Positions 42,773-52,963 of a stretch of 64,000 nucleotides of DNA are shown here, one piece after another. The notes under the pieces are model-generated. The model had not been told where the DNA came from. It worked only from the letters and a program-made list of their open reading frames with translations, and did not search any database. The position numbers and the translations under genes were made by a program. Numbering within the stretch: the stretch's first letter is position 1; each line of letters begins with the position of its first letter. Where the stretch lies: NCBI GenBank assembly GCA_049324575.1, contig JBMONI010000002.1, forward strand, positions 1 through 64,000. Reading direction: 5' to 3'. Source of the DNA: JBMONI01 sp049324575 (GTDB lineage: Bacteria; Omnitrophota; Omnitrophia; Omnitrophales; Aquincolibacteriaceae).

Positions 42773-45700
42773 TTAAACTGCGACTGTCCCCCTTAAGATC
42801 CACTGCCCATTATAGAAAACCATTCCCCCCGCGAGATCGACGAAAACCGACCGCTCCTGCCCATCGACTTCAAAAACAAAGTCGTACCCTTCGATATCCG
42901 CTCCGCCTTCCGGATTAGGCCGGCTTTGGACCGCACTGCTGACATAATACGGGATCTGCTCCTCGGTCAAATCCAGAGCATCTTTCAAATAATCGATCGC
43001 CGTCATGAGCGGAGCAACGGCCTGGTTGAAGATCTCCTGCCCCGTTTCAAGCTCATGAAGCAAAAAGATCCGTCCCACCGGCCCCTCATAATCCTGATCC
43101 GGCCCATGAACATCGATAAAACCCCGCACATTGTAAAAAAGAGGCAAATGGCTCTTGAGATAGTTCTTCATGAAATGATAATCTTCCGACCAGGCCCGGT
43201 ATTCGGCCTCCGCCCAATGGTTCCCGTCAAAAAGGTCCGGCCGTTCGACCATATCCTGAAGGTGTTTGATTTCATGTGCCAAAAGCCCCAGGAAATAGAA
43301 CGGCAGCGCCTCTTCCGGAACTCCGATCGATGCCCACTGGGCGACATCAAAACTGAAACTCGTCACGACGGTCCCCGTATCGCCATTCGCAAAAGAAGGA
43401 GTGATCCATCCCTCCGGTTCGGGCGTGTAAATGTTCGGAAGGAACACAAGATGCCGGACATGGGACATGAGCCCGAGGAACCGCTCACGATCTTCCGCCG
43501 TCCCGGCCTCAAGCGCCGCCACAATAGAGGGAACAAAGCTTTGCGCATAGGCCTCGCCCGCAAGAAATTCTTCGTAGGTCATATCCTGCATCATCCTGAA
43601 CGAATAACCGTCCTGAAGCTTGATCGCATCAAACTCCGCATGCGTCATACTCGCCCTCGACAGCCACCCGCGAACTGTCGTTTCGAGGTCGATCGGCCCG
43701 ACCTCGGTCGCCAAGCGCTCGAGCTCGGCCATCAATTCATTCGCCCGCTGAGCGACCTCCTCCGACCACCGCTCCGAAAGTTCCTCATGGATCCCCTGAA
43801 GCTCGGCCTCCATTTGTTCCATGAGATAAGATCCGCACATATATTCCCGCCCCTCGCAATACTCCCCGCTCGCGTAATGCTGGATCGAATTCAAAATCTC
43901 TTGCCTCTCTTTTGGGAGGGTCTTTTCATCGATCTGGCGAAGCAGGTCGTCGACGCCGAGGAAAGTGATCTCCCACGGCTCTTCATTTTCGCTGATCACG
44001 AAGCCCCGGCTTGCCCCAAGAAAATCCTGCTCGATATGATCCACAGAGATCTCCTTGCCGTCAGAAAACCGAATGATCCGGACCCTTTCAAGGACCCATT
44101 GGATCCCGGGAGAGCAGGCCGTAGCCTCCGGAATACAAACAATGTTCACCTGTTTGTAATCCAGAAAGATATCACGCGCCAAATTCACATCGGCATCACT
44201 CGTTTCACGGAGAACCCTCAAATGTCCCAATTCGATCTCAGCCGTTGATGTGACCCGGTAAGACCCCCGTTCCGGAGTCCAATAAGATGTGACGATATTC
44301 GCGATCATTTTATCGGGACTTACCGTCTGATAAACGATCGTGCGATGTTGGATACCCGTCTCGCGAGCGAAAACGATATCGACCCCCCGAAGGACTCCTT
44401 CGATATAATCAGCGCTCCCTATCGCATCTTCGATCTCGAACTCGGCATGATAGATCTGGAAACCTGACGGAGCAAATTCTCCGCCAAGGGGAACCGCCTT
44501 TTTATCCCCCTCAAAGAAATATCGAAGTTTGGAGGGCGTCACTGTGGGCCCCAGCAAATGCGCAAGATTCGCCGTCATATCGATCGGAGCCGCCTCGTGA
44601 AAGAGCACATCCGCAACGTGTCCTTTCAGATCGATCACAAGTTCTGCCTTGCCCGTCCGGAAAGCGTTCCGCAGCCAAGTCTCGTTCATCCCGAAAGACC
44701 AGACGAGATCCAGGATCACCATTTCCCTGACCGCCTGCTCTTGGATCAAAAGCCTGGCTTCATTGATCATTTGCTCGATGCGGAGCTGAAGATCGCCCGG
44801 TAAAAACGTGTAGATTTTTTCTTTGCTCATTAAAACCGGCATTTCCGCTTCCAGCTTTTTTAGTTCACTGTAAGACGAAGCCGCCTCGATCTCCACGCGG
44901 AAGGCCCGGAACATCGCCAAGTCCTTTTCGGATTGCAAAATACTTTCTTGAAGGTTCTGAATGATCACTTCGCTTTGGTCGAGATAGGTCCCGACATCCT
45001 CGAGCAGGCTCATGAGCTGCTCCAGAAGATCCTGAACAGCAGGCTCGCTCTTGTAGAGATGGAGGAGATCGGCGATCTCGCGAAGCTCCCCGTCTTTCAA
45101 ACCCCGGATCTCTTCAGCAGCTATTCCAATACGGTCGATCTCTTGCCGGAATCCCGCGATCGCGTTCTCGATCGTTGCGATCACGCCATCCAGTATTCCG
45201 AGGAGCCTCAACTGTAAGGACTTTTTGGGTTCAACCTGACTGAGCGTCGAAAGATCCACCCATATTTCGTCCCCACCGATCGTATATCCGGCATATTGGC
45301 CGTCATATTCGACCGCCGTCGCCGCGCCGCCCAAAGTAAGCTGTTCGCCGGTCGCGGGATCGATCACATAAGTAATGCTGTAATCGGCATCCTGATTCCC
45401 GTGGGCCGAGATCCCGATCGAAACAACAGTCCTGCCACCCGGCGTCGTATAAACAATATCATCCGCATTTAAAGTATATGCGCCCGAACCGCTGCATCCG
45501 CCCGCAGACTGACAGGCGTGATGGAAGATCTTCACGCTCAACAGATGGAGATTTTCCGTTCCATTTTTCGCATCGTAAAAAAACACTTCGTAAGTGTTGC
45601 TGTAGGTATTAACCGTCGGAATAACCAAATAACCATTTTCGAGGACCGCATCGGCCTGCTCGAGAAGCAGATATCCGTCTCTCATAACGGTATCCAGGGT

Positions 45701-48700
45701 CTCCGCATCGATTATCATCGAAAGGCCGATCTTCGTCCCGTTCCGGTACGTAACGGCGACCGAGATCAGTTCGATATCGCCGTTGCGGTCAAAACGGACC
45801 TTTTCGACATTCCCGTCGATCTTTTTCGTATCATCCGCTCCGAAATGCCCGACGATGAGGCCTCCGCCCATGTAATCATTCCGGATCACGGCATACGCCA
45901 GCTTCCCGTCCGACGAAACATCGACGGCCTGATAGGAATCCGGGAATTCCGTGCTGTAGAAAGTGTCGATCTTTCCCGTCCGCAGATCCTGGACCAGCAG
46001 ATTTCTTTGGAGAAAAGTCGAGCCCCCGCGCTGGATCCTGGATTCCACCACCGTGTACGCAAAATTCTCATTCGATTCCGCGCGCGTCCATCCTTCCGGG
46101 ACCGGAGGCGGTTCGACCTCGATCACAAGTTTCATTTCAGCCGTGCGGTAAACCTTATAAGACAGACGCCCAAGCCGGAAATGGATCGCCCCGTCCGGAT
46201 CCACCGCCGCAATGATCACCCTGGTCATATCCGCGATCGCTTGTTCCGGCGGATAATAAACATCGGCACAGGCCTGGGAATTCGTCGGGCAAAGGTGTCC
46301 CAAAACCCCTTCGTAAAGAAGCTGGCCGTTAATTTTTTCATCCTCCATCCCTTTATAGAAGACAGAAAAGGAATCGGGGATCACTTTTCCTTCGGCCGTC
46401 AGTCCAAAGCTCATCGAACCGAATCCCCCCAAAAGATTCGTACAGGGTCCGGCCGGGCAACCATTGATACTCACGCGATAGGCCACGCCATGCGTAATAG
46501 GATCGATCACTTCTTCGACCACGATCTCCATATTCGGAAGATTGTCCTGGAGATACTTAGCAAAATCATAGACTTGGGGTGGAAGTTCTTTCAAAATAAG
46601 CTCGCCGTCATTCCGGATCTCGACCGCATAGCCTTTGCCGTTGATCTCGACAACTCCCTTGTAAGGGATCTGCTTGATCTCGGTCTGGCCCGTCCGATTG
46701 CCCTGCTCATCATAAGAAAAAAGAAGGAGCCTCGCGGTCGGTTGTGCATTTGGATCCGGGTGGGAATAAATGTAAGAAAGAATATTTTTACCTAGGCCGT
46801 CGATATAAACCGTTTCACTGATCTGGATCTGGTAAGGAGCCGCCCCCAACTGCAAACGGGCCTGGGACTCGTGGCGCAAAGAGATCAGTCTTGCGTCCTC
46901 ATCATAAGTGGCGGTGTGAATATTCCTCGAATAGCGCCAGCCGTAGGCGTTCATCGCAAAATCATGGCTGATCCTCGTTAAATACCAGTTCCCTCCGATC
47001 CGGCTATATTCATAAAAACTGTCTGTCTTCGCCGATTCTGAACTGTTGTGATATTCGGTCCAAAGTCCGCCATCGTTGAAACGATAGATCTTATTTTCTT
47101 GGCGGACTTCCACAAGCGCCTGTCCTTCAAAAACAAGGGTCAATCCTCCGCCTCGTGCTGTGGACGTTTGCCAATCCATCCAGGCCTCATAAACCTTTCC
47201 CAGCCAGGTAATACGCACTGCCCCATTCTTGAAAACTTCAACAGGTGTATCAAAAATAATCGGTCTAGCGCTCGCCAACGGTTGCCCGAAAGCCCGCTGA
47301 ACTAAAAGTGCGAATACCGGCGGCTCCAAAGTCACCCGTCCATTATCATCCACCCGAACCAAATAGTTTTTTCCTTCGCTTTCGACCAAGATGCCGTCTA
47401 ATTGCCGAACCGCCTCCTGCCAGGTTCGCCCCATAAGCGGAATCGCATCCCCATCGATCCATCCGGCAATGCTTCTTACGACCGGATTCCCGTCCCCGTC
47501 GACTTCCGCCGTCGGAATTTCTCCAAATACCCGGGTCCTTTTCCCAAGCCGAGTAATCCGAAGATGACCGATTTGCTCGCCTTGCGCATCATGAATCCAG
47601 AACTCAACATAACCCGCGATATTATTGCCGTCGCGATAGTCGCGAGATTCCGAGATCTTCTTCCACTTTCCGTTGATCCGTTCATAACGGTATTCCTTAA
47701 TCTCCTCGCTATGGCTCGTGCGGCCATCGGCATAATCGGTATCTTTGATCCACGACATCCGGACGATGTTCCCGGCTTCGTCATAGGAAACACTGAAAGA
47801 GATGTGCTGGATCCAAACACGGACCTCGCTGCCGTCGCTACGGACCGTGAACCATTCGCTATCCCCTTCCGCCGCAACGAGCTGACCGCGGTCGTTATAA
47901 AAATACTGAAAGCTTCCGTGGATCCTTCGCTCGGGCCCCGGGTATTCATAGTCGCACGCGACCATTCGTCCCTTTTCGTCATAATACCGCCGGTAATGCG
48001 TCGCAAAGGGCCCTTCGCCTTCAATATGCTCAGTAGCTTTAAGACGACTTCCCTGGAAATAGATCAACAGGACATGGGAGGAAGAGATCGCGATCCGAAC
48101 GCTCTGGGTCGCAGGGTCGTAGCGAAGCGCTCCGTCCTGGCCGTAAATGACGCCGTTATATTCCACGATCGCCGTGCCGTCCTCAAAGACCACGATCCTG
48201 GAATCCTCTCCTATCTTCGCCTCGGTCCCTTCAAAAAAAACACCGCGCGTCTCGGCCTTAAACGCGACCGCCCGCATGACCAACTTCCCTTGAGGAACCC
48301 GGAAAAGATGAAATTCTTTACCGGATAACCAGACAGAAGCTTCATGTCTTTCGGGATCGAGTTGGGGTTTTAAGATCCTGAGCCACCGGCCATTTTCCTT
48401 CTTTTCAATATAGATCAAATCATTCTTTCCAGCCAAAATCCGGAATTCTTCGGTAAGGGAACCCGCTAAAGTTTTATTCTTCACGGTGTTCTTCTTTGTG
48501 TCCCAAGTCAGGGTCCAGCGTTTTTTCGTCACCGTCAGCAGGTAACGGTGATCTCCATTGCTGTTTTGTCTTTCGATCCTGTAAATGACCTCTTTTTTAG
48601 AGATCAGCCGTCCTTGATCGAAGGCATAATTGGTTTCGATAGTCTTCGAAACGGTGTCGCTTTTCCGGAAGACGGTTTCATCCAAAGAAACCAAAGCAAG

Positions 48701-49204
48701 GGTCTGTTGATCAGCGCTCCCTTTCAATCCGATCGTGACTCTCGCCCCTGAAGTCGCTCCAACCCCGGTGCCTTTCAGGATCCCGTCGCCGTTATCCCCA
48801 AGCTCGATGACATAGTTTTCACCCTTCCACGAAAACGAAGCTTTCTGATTGCAGGGCGCTTTGATGCAAACAAAGTCCGTCACTTCGATAGTGATCGTTT
48901 GCGTGGGGGAAATCCGCGCCGTGACCTGGATAACGCGTGCCGGAGCATCCGACGCCGTTTTGTCCTGGAGTTCTCCGCCTTTCGAAAGCGCGGGGCCCTC
49001 TTGCACCGAGCCCGGCGGCACAGCGGGACTTTCTTCAACCACCACAGAATCTGGAGACACCCCTCCCGGCTCGATCCGATCGGCTTCGTTCATAAGCCCG
49101 ATCGGATCGGCATAAACAGCCTGTGGGATCCCCGGCATCTGGAAAAGACACATCAGAACCGACAAGGCTCCGGCCATGATTTTGTTGGTGGTTGAGTTTT
49201 TCAT
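42773..49204 (-). CDS. Giant secreted protein with YD-like repeats and a C-terminal HExxH zincin motif
   Basis: 2143 residues from the ATG at 49204, after AGGAG; an upstream in-frame start lacks a ribosome site. Signal peptide 1-32 with cleavage after AVYA. Residues 100-900 are beta-rich with YD/Rhs-like units (YYDEKGRMV, YNDRGQLVA, SYDEAGNIV, SYDEQGNRT). About 1040-1340 looks like beta-propeller or sheet repeats, about 1340-1470 is coiled coil. Near the C-terminus LLAHEIKHLQDM has His1977, Glu1978 and His1981, and Glu1999 or Glu2001 in WAEAEYRAW could be the third zinc ligand of a gluzincin. It may be a surface protein with a protease or self-cleaving tail. It stands alone; 1-865 is a paralogue. 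Confidence 0.8.
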   Translation of the reverse strand: MKNSTTNKIMAGALSVLMCLFQMPGIPQAVYADPIGLMNEADRIEPGGVSPDSVVVEESPAVPPGSVQEGPALSKGGELQDKTASDAPARVIQVTARISPTQTITIEVTDFVCIKAPCNQKASFSWKGENYVIELGDNGDGILKGTGVGATSGARVTIGLKGSADQQTLALVSLDETVFRKSDTVSKTIETNYAFDQGRLISKKEVIYRIERQNSNGDHRYLLTVTKKRWTLTWDTKKNTVKNKTLAGSLTEEFRILAGKNDLIYIEKKENGRWLRILKPQLDPERHEASVWLSGKEFHLFRVPQGKLVMRAVAFKAETRGVFFEGTEAKIGEDSRIVVFEDGTAIVEYNGVIYGQDGALRYDPATQSVRIAISSSHVLLIYFQGSRLKATEHIEGEGPFATHYRRYYDEKGRMVACDYEYPGPERRIHGSFQYFYNDRGQLVAAEGDSEWFTVRSDGSEVRVWIQHISFSVSYDEAGNIVRMSWIKDTDYADGRTSHSEEIKEYRYERINGKWKKISESRDYRDGNNIAGYVEFWIHDAQGEQIGHLRITRLGKRTRVFGEIPTAEVDGDGNPVVRSIAGWIDGDAIPLMGRTWQEAVRQLDGILVESEGKNYLVRVDDNGRVTLEPPVFALLVQRAFGQPLASARPIIFDTPVEVFKNGAVRITWLGKVYEAWMDWQTSTARGGGLTLVFEGQALVEVRQENKIYRFNDGGLWTEYHNSSESAKTDSFYEYSRIGGNWYLTRISHDFAMNAYGWRYSRNIHTATYDEDARLISLRHESQARLQLGAAPYQIQISETVYIDGLGKNILSYIYSHPDPNAQPTARLLLFSYDEQGNRTGQTEIKQIPYKGVVEINGKGYAVEIRNDGELILKELPPQVYDFAKYLQDNLPNMEIVVEEVIDPITHGVAYRVSINGCPAGPCTNLLGGFGSMSFGLTAEGKVIPDSFSVFYKGMEDEKINGQLLYEGVLGHLCPTNSQACADVYYPPEQAIADMTRVIIAAVDPDGAIHFRLGRLSYKVYRTAEMKLVIEVEPPPVPEGWTRAESNENFAYTVVESRIQRGGSTFLQRNLLVQDLRTGKIDTFYSTEFPDSYQAVDVSSDGKLAYAVIRNDYMGGGLIVGHFGADDTKKIDGNVEKVRFDRNGDIELISVAVTYRNGTKIGLSMIIDAETLDTVMRDGYLLLEQADAVLENGYLVIPTVNTYSNTYEVFFYDAKNGTENLHLLSVKIFHHACQSAGGCSGSGAYTLNADDIVYTTPGGRTVVSIGISAHGNQDADYSITYVIDPATGEQLTLGGAATAVEYDGQYAGYTIGGDEIWVDLSTLSQVEPKKSLQLRLLGILDGVIATIENAIAGFRQEIDRIGIAAEEIRGLKDGELREIADLLHLYKSEPAVQDLLEQLMSLLEDVGTYLDQSEVIIQNLQESILQSEKDLAMFRAFRVEIEAASSYSELKKLEAEMPVLMSKEKIYTFLPGDLQLRIEQMINEARLLIQEQAVREMVILDLVWSFGMNETWLRNAFRTGKAELVIDLKGHVADVLFHEAAPIDMTANLAHLLGPTVTPSKLRYFFEGDKKAVPLGGEFAPSGFQIYHAEFEIEDAIGSADYIEGVLRGVDIVFARETGIQHRTIVYQTVSPDKMIANIVTSYWTPERGSYRVTSTAEIELGHLRVLRETSDADVNLARDIFLDYKQVNIVCIPEATACSPGIQWVLERVRIIRFSDGKEISVDHIEQDFLGASRGFVISENEEPWEITFLGVDDLLRQIDEKTLPKERQEILNSIQHYASGEYCEGREYMCGSYLMEQMEAELQGIHEELSERWSEEVAQRANELMAELERLATEVGPIDLETTVRGWLSRASMTHAEFDAIKLQDGYSFRMMQDMTYEEFLAGEAYAQSFVPSIVAALEAGTAEDRERFLGLMSHVRHLVFLPNIYTPEPEGWITPSFANGDTGTVVTSFSFDVAQWASIGVPEEALPFYFLGLLAHEIKHLQDMVERPDLFDGNHWAEAEYRAWSEDYHFMKNYLKSHLPLFYNVRGFIDVHGPDQDYEGPVGRIFLLHELETGQEIFNQAVAPLMTAIDYLKDALDLTEEQIPYYVSSAVQSRPNPEGGADIEGYDFVFEVDGQERSVFVDLAGGMVFYNGQWILRGTVAV

Positions 49205-49645
49205 TTTTGTTCTCCTGGGAGAAATTTTCATCGAACCGCTCAGATCCATTTTTATTCCTTTCGAAATATGTACAAATCCGCTCAATAGCTTATCTACTTT
49301 TAAAAATATCTTATAAAGTCCACAATGTCAAATAGCGAAATAAAATTTTGAGATTAATTTTATGATTAATTAAATTAAAGTAACTCTAGATATTTTATTG
49401 AAATCTATATTAATCCATTAAATCTTTTCATATAGCATGATATAACATTTAAAAGCAAATATGTTCTGTATGTTTTTCGCCGTCGAATATCTTTCAACCG
49501 CGATCCAACACGACAAATCCTGGAATCCACCATCAACGCCAATCCCGACGAAAATTTCGCCGCCGTTTTTGTCCCGTTCAATTTGATTTGCAAAAAACCA
49601 CAAAAAGAGGTGGTCTCCCCGGTGCATGAAATTTAGAATACGCGG
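49205..49645. other. AT-rich upstream region with a possible gene remnant
   Basis: 49260-49460 is very AT-rich and should contain the promoter of the giant gene, though no convincing -35/-10 pair was found. On the plus strand 49480-49636 reads without stops to a TAG as RQILESTINANPDENFAAV and onward, with third positions rich in C, like real genes here, but no start codon is in frame. It may be the 3' remnant of a lost gene. Confidence 0.3.
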
Positions 49646-50362
49646 ATGAATCCTTGCCTGGCCCTCGACACTTCTTCATCGATCCTCAGCGTAGCCGTTT
49701 CCTCCGATGGAAAAAAGATCCGCGATCTGCATGTCCCCGGTCTTTTTCGGCACGCGGAAAATCTCCTGCCGGTCCTGGTCCGGCTTTTGCGAAAAAAGAA
49801 GGTCCGCCTCGATGCTCTCGGAGCGATCCTCATCAACCGCGGCCCGGGATCTTTCACGGGACTTCGTATCGGTTTTTCGACCCTGAAAGGACTTCTTGCG
49901 GTCAAAAAGATCCCCTGCTACGGAGCGCTGAGTCTCGATGTCATTGCCGCCGGCATTCGGCTCCCCCGCCCGAGCTGCCTGGCTATATGTCTGGATGCTT
50001 ATCGCGGACAATTTTATGTTCGCCATTACCACAACGCCCGAGGCGGCTGGAGACCGCTCGGAAAAGCCCGGATCGAAACCCCGGAATCTTTCATCCGCGC
50101 CCTCCCGGAGACCGCCGCGATCGCCGGCGATGCCCTTGAGCGTTACCGTGACAATCTTCAGAAAATGGCGGAAGCCGCCGGGAAAAAAGTCCGGTTTCTC
50201 CGCAAAGATTCGTGGTATCCTAAGGCCTCGGTTCTAGTCCGGTGGCATTTCGAAAAAAGCCCTTTTCTGAAAAAGCTCGCAAAGCCGAAAGAGCTTTTAC
50301 CTCTTTATTTCCGCCGCTCGGAAGCCGAAGAAAGAAGAAAGCGCCATGACGACCGCCGTTGA
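49646..50362 (+). CDS. tsaB: tRNA threonylcarbamoyladenosine biosynthesis protein TsaB
   Basis: 238 residues of the ASKHA fold: CLALDTSSSILSVAV, RHAENLLPVL and the diagnostic INRGPGSFTGLRIGFSTLKGL. TsaB scaffolds TsaD and TsaE in making t6A37 of tRNA. The C-terminal tail is Lys/Arg-rich. It overlaps alr by 17 bases and heads tsaB-alr-birA-coaX. Confidence 0.93.
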   Translation: MNPCLALDTSSSILSVAVSSDGKKIRDLHVPGLFRHAENLLPVLVRLLRKKKVRLDALGAILINRGPGSFTGLRIGFSTLKGLLAVKKIPCYGALSLDVIAAGIRLPRPSCLAICLDAYRGQFYVRHYHNARGGWRPLGKARIETPESFIRALPETAAIAGDALERYRDNLQKMAEAAGKKVRFLRKDSWYPKASVLVRWHFEKSPFLKKLAKPKELLPLYFRRSEAEERRKRHDDRR

Positions 50363-51479
50363 GACCCGGCCCCGCTCCGCCCACTCGGTCTGGATCGAGA
50401 TCCATCGAGACCGCTTGATCGAAAACCTTGCCCTTTTACGCGCGGCCTCCCCCGCCGCCCTTCACACGATCGCCGTCGTCAAAGCCAATGCCTATGGGCA
50501 CGGACTCCACGAATGCGCCCGCCCGCTTTCCGGCCTTGTGGACTTTCTCGGAGTGTCGTCGATCCGCGAAGCCGAGGTCCTGCGGCAGGAAGGGTTTTCC
50601 TCCTCGATCTTTCTTTTCGGACGATTCTTCGGACAGGAACTCATCCGGGCCCTCGAGCTAGGCGCGACCTTGAGCGTTTCGAGTTTCGACGAAGCCCGTG
50701 CGATCGCTGTCGCCGCAGAAGCTTTCACGTTCCGTCCCCGGATCCATATCAAGGTCGACACCGGTATGGGACGCATGGGACTCCCGCTCCGGGACGCTCA
50801 CCCGGAGATCCTCAGGATCTCGAAACTCCCGAACCTGCAATGCGAAGGGATCTATTCCCATTTTCCGACCGCCGAAGCGCAGGATGGGTTCGCCGAGCGG
50901 CAACTCCAAAATCTAGCGCTTTTGATCGCACGGCTGGAAACCGAGGGAATCCGCTTTAAATACCGTCATATCGCCAACAGCGCGGGCATTCTCCGTACCG
51001 AGAGCCCCGCCTTCAACACCATTCGCCCGGGACTGATGCTTTACGGGATCGATCCCGGTTCCGGAATGAAGCATTCCTTGGGAGCCCGGCCGGTCTTGGC
51101 GCTCAAAAGCCGCATCGCCTTTGTAAAACCTCTTGAAGCCGGTGAAACCTCGGGCTATGGAAGAACTTTTATCGCCGAGAAGCCCTGCCATCTCGGCATT
51201 CTTCCCATCGGCTACAGCCACGGCTATCCGGTCAGCGCCTCGAACCGTGCTTTTGTCCTTTATCACGGGAAGAAATATCCGGTCGTCGGCAGGGTTTCGA
51301 TGGATTATCTAGCCGTGGACTTCGGCGCTCTCCTGCCCGAGGCTGGCGACACGGTTACCCTGATCGGGGAGGACGGTCCCGAGGCGATCACCGCCGAGGA
51401 CCTTGCGGTCTGGGCGGGGACCATTCCCTATGAGATCGTAACCCGCCTGTCGCCCTTTCTTCCCAGGCTCGTCCGCTGA
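50346..51479 (+). CDS. alr: Alanine racemase
   Basis: 377 residues. PLP lysine Lys46 in VVKANAYGHG, HIKVDTGMGRMG, RPGLMLYGIDP and the second-barrel SGYGRTF with the catalytic Tyr region, then VGRVSMDYLAVDFG. It supplies D-Ala for peptidoglycan. It overlaps tsaB at its 5' end and precedes birA by five bases. Confidence 0.96.
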   Translation: MTTAVETRPRSAHSVWIEIHRDRLIENLALLRAASPAALHTIAVVKANAYGHGLHECARPLSGLVDFLGVSSIREAEVLRQEGFSSSIFLFGRFFGQELIRALELGATLSVSSFDEARAIAVAAEAFTFRPRIHIKVDTGMGRMGLPLRDAHPEILRISKLPNLQCEGIYSHFPTAEAQDGFAERQLQNLALLIARLETEGIRFKYRHIANSAGILRTESPAFNTIRPGLMLYGIDPGSGMKHSLGARPVLALKSRIAFVKPLEAGETSGYGRTFIAEKPCHLGILPIGYSHGYPVSASNRAFVLYHGKKYPVVGRVSMDYLAVDFGALLPEAGDTVTLIGEDGPEAITAEDLAVWAGTIPYEIVTRLSPFLPRLVR

Positions 51480-51484
51480 CTCCC

Positions 51485-52042
51485 ATGGAATTCCGGATCC
51501 AGCACTTTGAACACATTGACTCCACGAATTCCTATCTGCTGGGCCTGGCCCGCCGCGGCGAACCCGAGGGCTTGGTGATCACGGCCGAATATCAAAGCAA
51601 CGGACGCGGCCGCCTAGACCGGAAATGGACTTCGCCCCGCGGCGAGAACCTCCTGTTCTCATTTCTTTTGAGACCGCCCTTCCCGGCCTCGAAAGCGCCT
51701 CTCCTTACTCAACAGACCTGTCAGGCCGTGGTTTATACTTTGGACCGGCTTTTCGGGATCCGATCGACTGTCAAAAAGCCGAATGATGTCATGGTCGGCG
51801 GAAAAAAGATCTGCGGGATCCTTGTAGAATCCGAGTCAACGAGTTCAGCACGAACCATTGACTTTGCGGTCGTCGGAATTGGCTTGAATGTCAACTCCGA
51901 ACCCGTTAACCTGTGCAAGAATGCGACATCGGTTTTGGCTGAAACGGGAAGGATTACGGATCTCGGCTACATTTTGGATGCTTTTTTATCCAATTTTTCA
52001 GACTTATACTCAAAAAATATGTTATCCCATTTTAAGCATTAA
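51485..52042 (+). CDS. birA: Biotin-[acetyl-CoA carboxylase] ligase, shortened
   Basis: 185 residues. HIDSTNSYL, the biotin loop GRGRLDRKWTSPRGENL and KKPNDVMVGGKKICGILVE are intact, so it should biotinylate a carrier protein. There is no N-terminal DNA-binding domain and the C-terminal SH3-like cap is missing: the protein ends shortly after GYILDAFLSNF. The last 25 codons become AT-rich, entering the island that covers the first half of coaX. Truncation by that event is possible. Confidence 0.88.
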   Translation: MEFRIQHFEHIDSTNSYLLGLARRGEPEGLVITAEYQSNGRGRLDRKWTSPRGENLLFSFLLRPPFPASKAPLLTQQTCQAVVYTLDRLFGIRSTVKKPNDVMVGGKKICGILVESESTSSARTIDFAVVGIGLNVNSEPVNLCKNATSVLAETGRITDLGYILDAFLSNFSDLYSKNMLSHFKH

Positions 52043-52440
52043 ATTATAGCCTTTGTGGGATGAATTTATTAACTTATCATTATAATATAGATATATATCC
52101 CTTTTATGAATAAAAAATCACTACTTATTGATATCGGAAATTCCTCATTAAAATCCGCATTATATTCCGATGGAAATCTTTCCATGTTCAGATCATTCAG
52201 AATAGTCGATATCCCATTATTTAAGCGTTATATAAGCCAAAGTGGGATAAAGCTGAATTTGAATAATATAATAATATGCTCAAATAACCCAAAAATAAGC
52301 AATATTATAAAAAAAGTCGTTTTCAAAATTACTCGTCTGAAGCCCTTATTTATTGGCCATGAAATAGGTATCGATATTTATCATAACTACCGTAATATAA
52401 ATAAGTTAGGTAAAGACAGGCTCATTAACATTTATGGGGC
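51960..52440. other. AT-rich island spanning birA 3' end and coaX 5' half
   Basis: GC falls to roughly 20-35 percent per 60 bases (counted by hand on several lines) against about 52 percent on two lines of coaX after about 52450. Both gene ends inside it keep reading frame, but codons shift to ATA, AAT and TTA. It contains the intergenic gap 52043-52105. Confidence 0.75.
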
Positions 52441-52870
52441 AATTAAAATGGGGTATGCCCCCTCCCTTTTGATCAGCTCAGGAACCGCTCTCACCTTCGA
52501 TCTTGTATCCGCCAGGGGTGTTTTTGAAGGCGGCCTCATTATTCCAGGCGCCGAGACCTCTTTTCGTTCTCTGCTGAATCAAGCGGCCCTTCTCCCGAAG
52601 AAGCTTCGGTTCCCCGAAAAGATCAAGACTTTTCCAGGACATTCGACCGAAGACTGCCTAACCGCAGGCATTCTGAAGGGATACGGAGCGATGATCAGCG
52701 GACTTATCCTCGATTTTAAAAGCCGATGTCCAAAGCTGAAAGTGATCGCAATGGGGGGAAATATCCTGGCCTTAAAGCCCTATATCCTGGGCATCGACCG
52801 CTATGACCCGCTTCACACTCTGAAGTCCCTTGGACAAATCGCCAATTCTATAGCCTATCTTGTGCCATAA
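52106..52870 (+). CDS. coaX: Type III pantothenate kinase
   Basis: 254 residues: LLIDIGNSSLKSALY (phosphate 1), GKDRLINIYGA and ISSGTALTFDLV with the downstream GGLIIPG. CoaX makes phosphopantothenate without K+ independence being assured; it follows PanB in the CoA pathway (37829-38617). The first 113 codons are AT-rich (many ATA and AAT) and the rest resemble the genome, so the gene is compositionally mosaic. No ribosome site is evident in the AT-rich leader. Confidence 0.92.
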   Translation: MNKKSLLIDIGNSSLKSALYSDGNLSMFRSFRIVDIPLFKRYISQSGIKLNLNNIIICSNNPKISNIIKKVVFKITRLKPLFIGHEIGIDIYHNYRNINKLGKDRLINIYGAIKMGYAPSLLISSGTALTFDLVSARGVFEGGLIIPGAETSFRSLLNQAALLPKKLRFPEKIKTFPGHSTEDCLTAGILKGYGAMISGLILDFKSRCPKLKVIAMGGNILALKPYILGIDRYDPLHTLKSLGQIANSIAYLVP

Positions 52871-52963
52871 GGATACACTACTGTGCCTTTCAGGGCTCCA
52901 TTCCCTCTTTACCATCCCCGGGAAACCTGGTAAGAATTTCGTCTCCGAAATGCCATAAATAGC

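Noticed and set aside
45518..46795. 425-residue plus-strand frame and its neighbours at 42926 and 47402
   Set aside because: All lie opposite the giant secreted gene and resemble no protein family; they are shadows of its codon bias.
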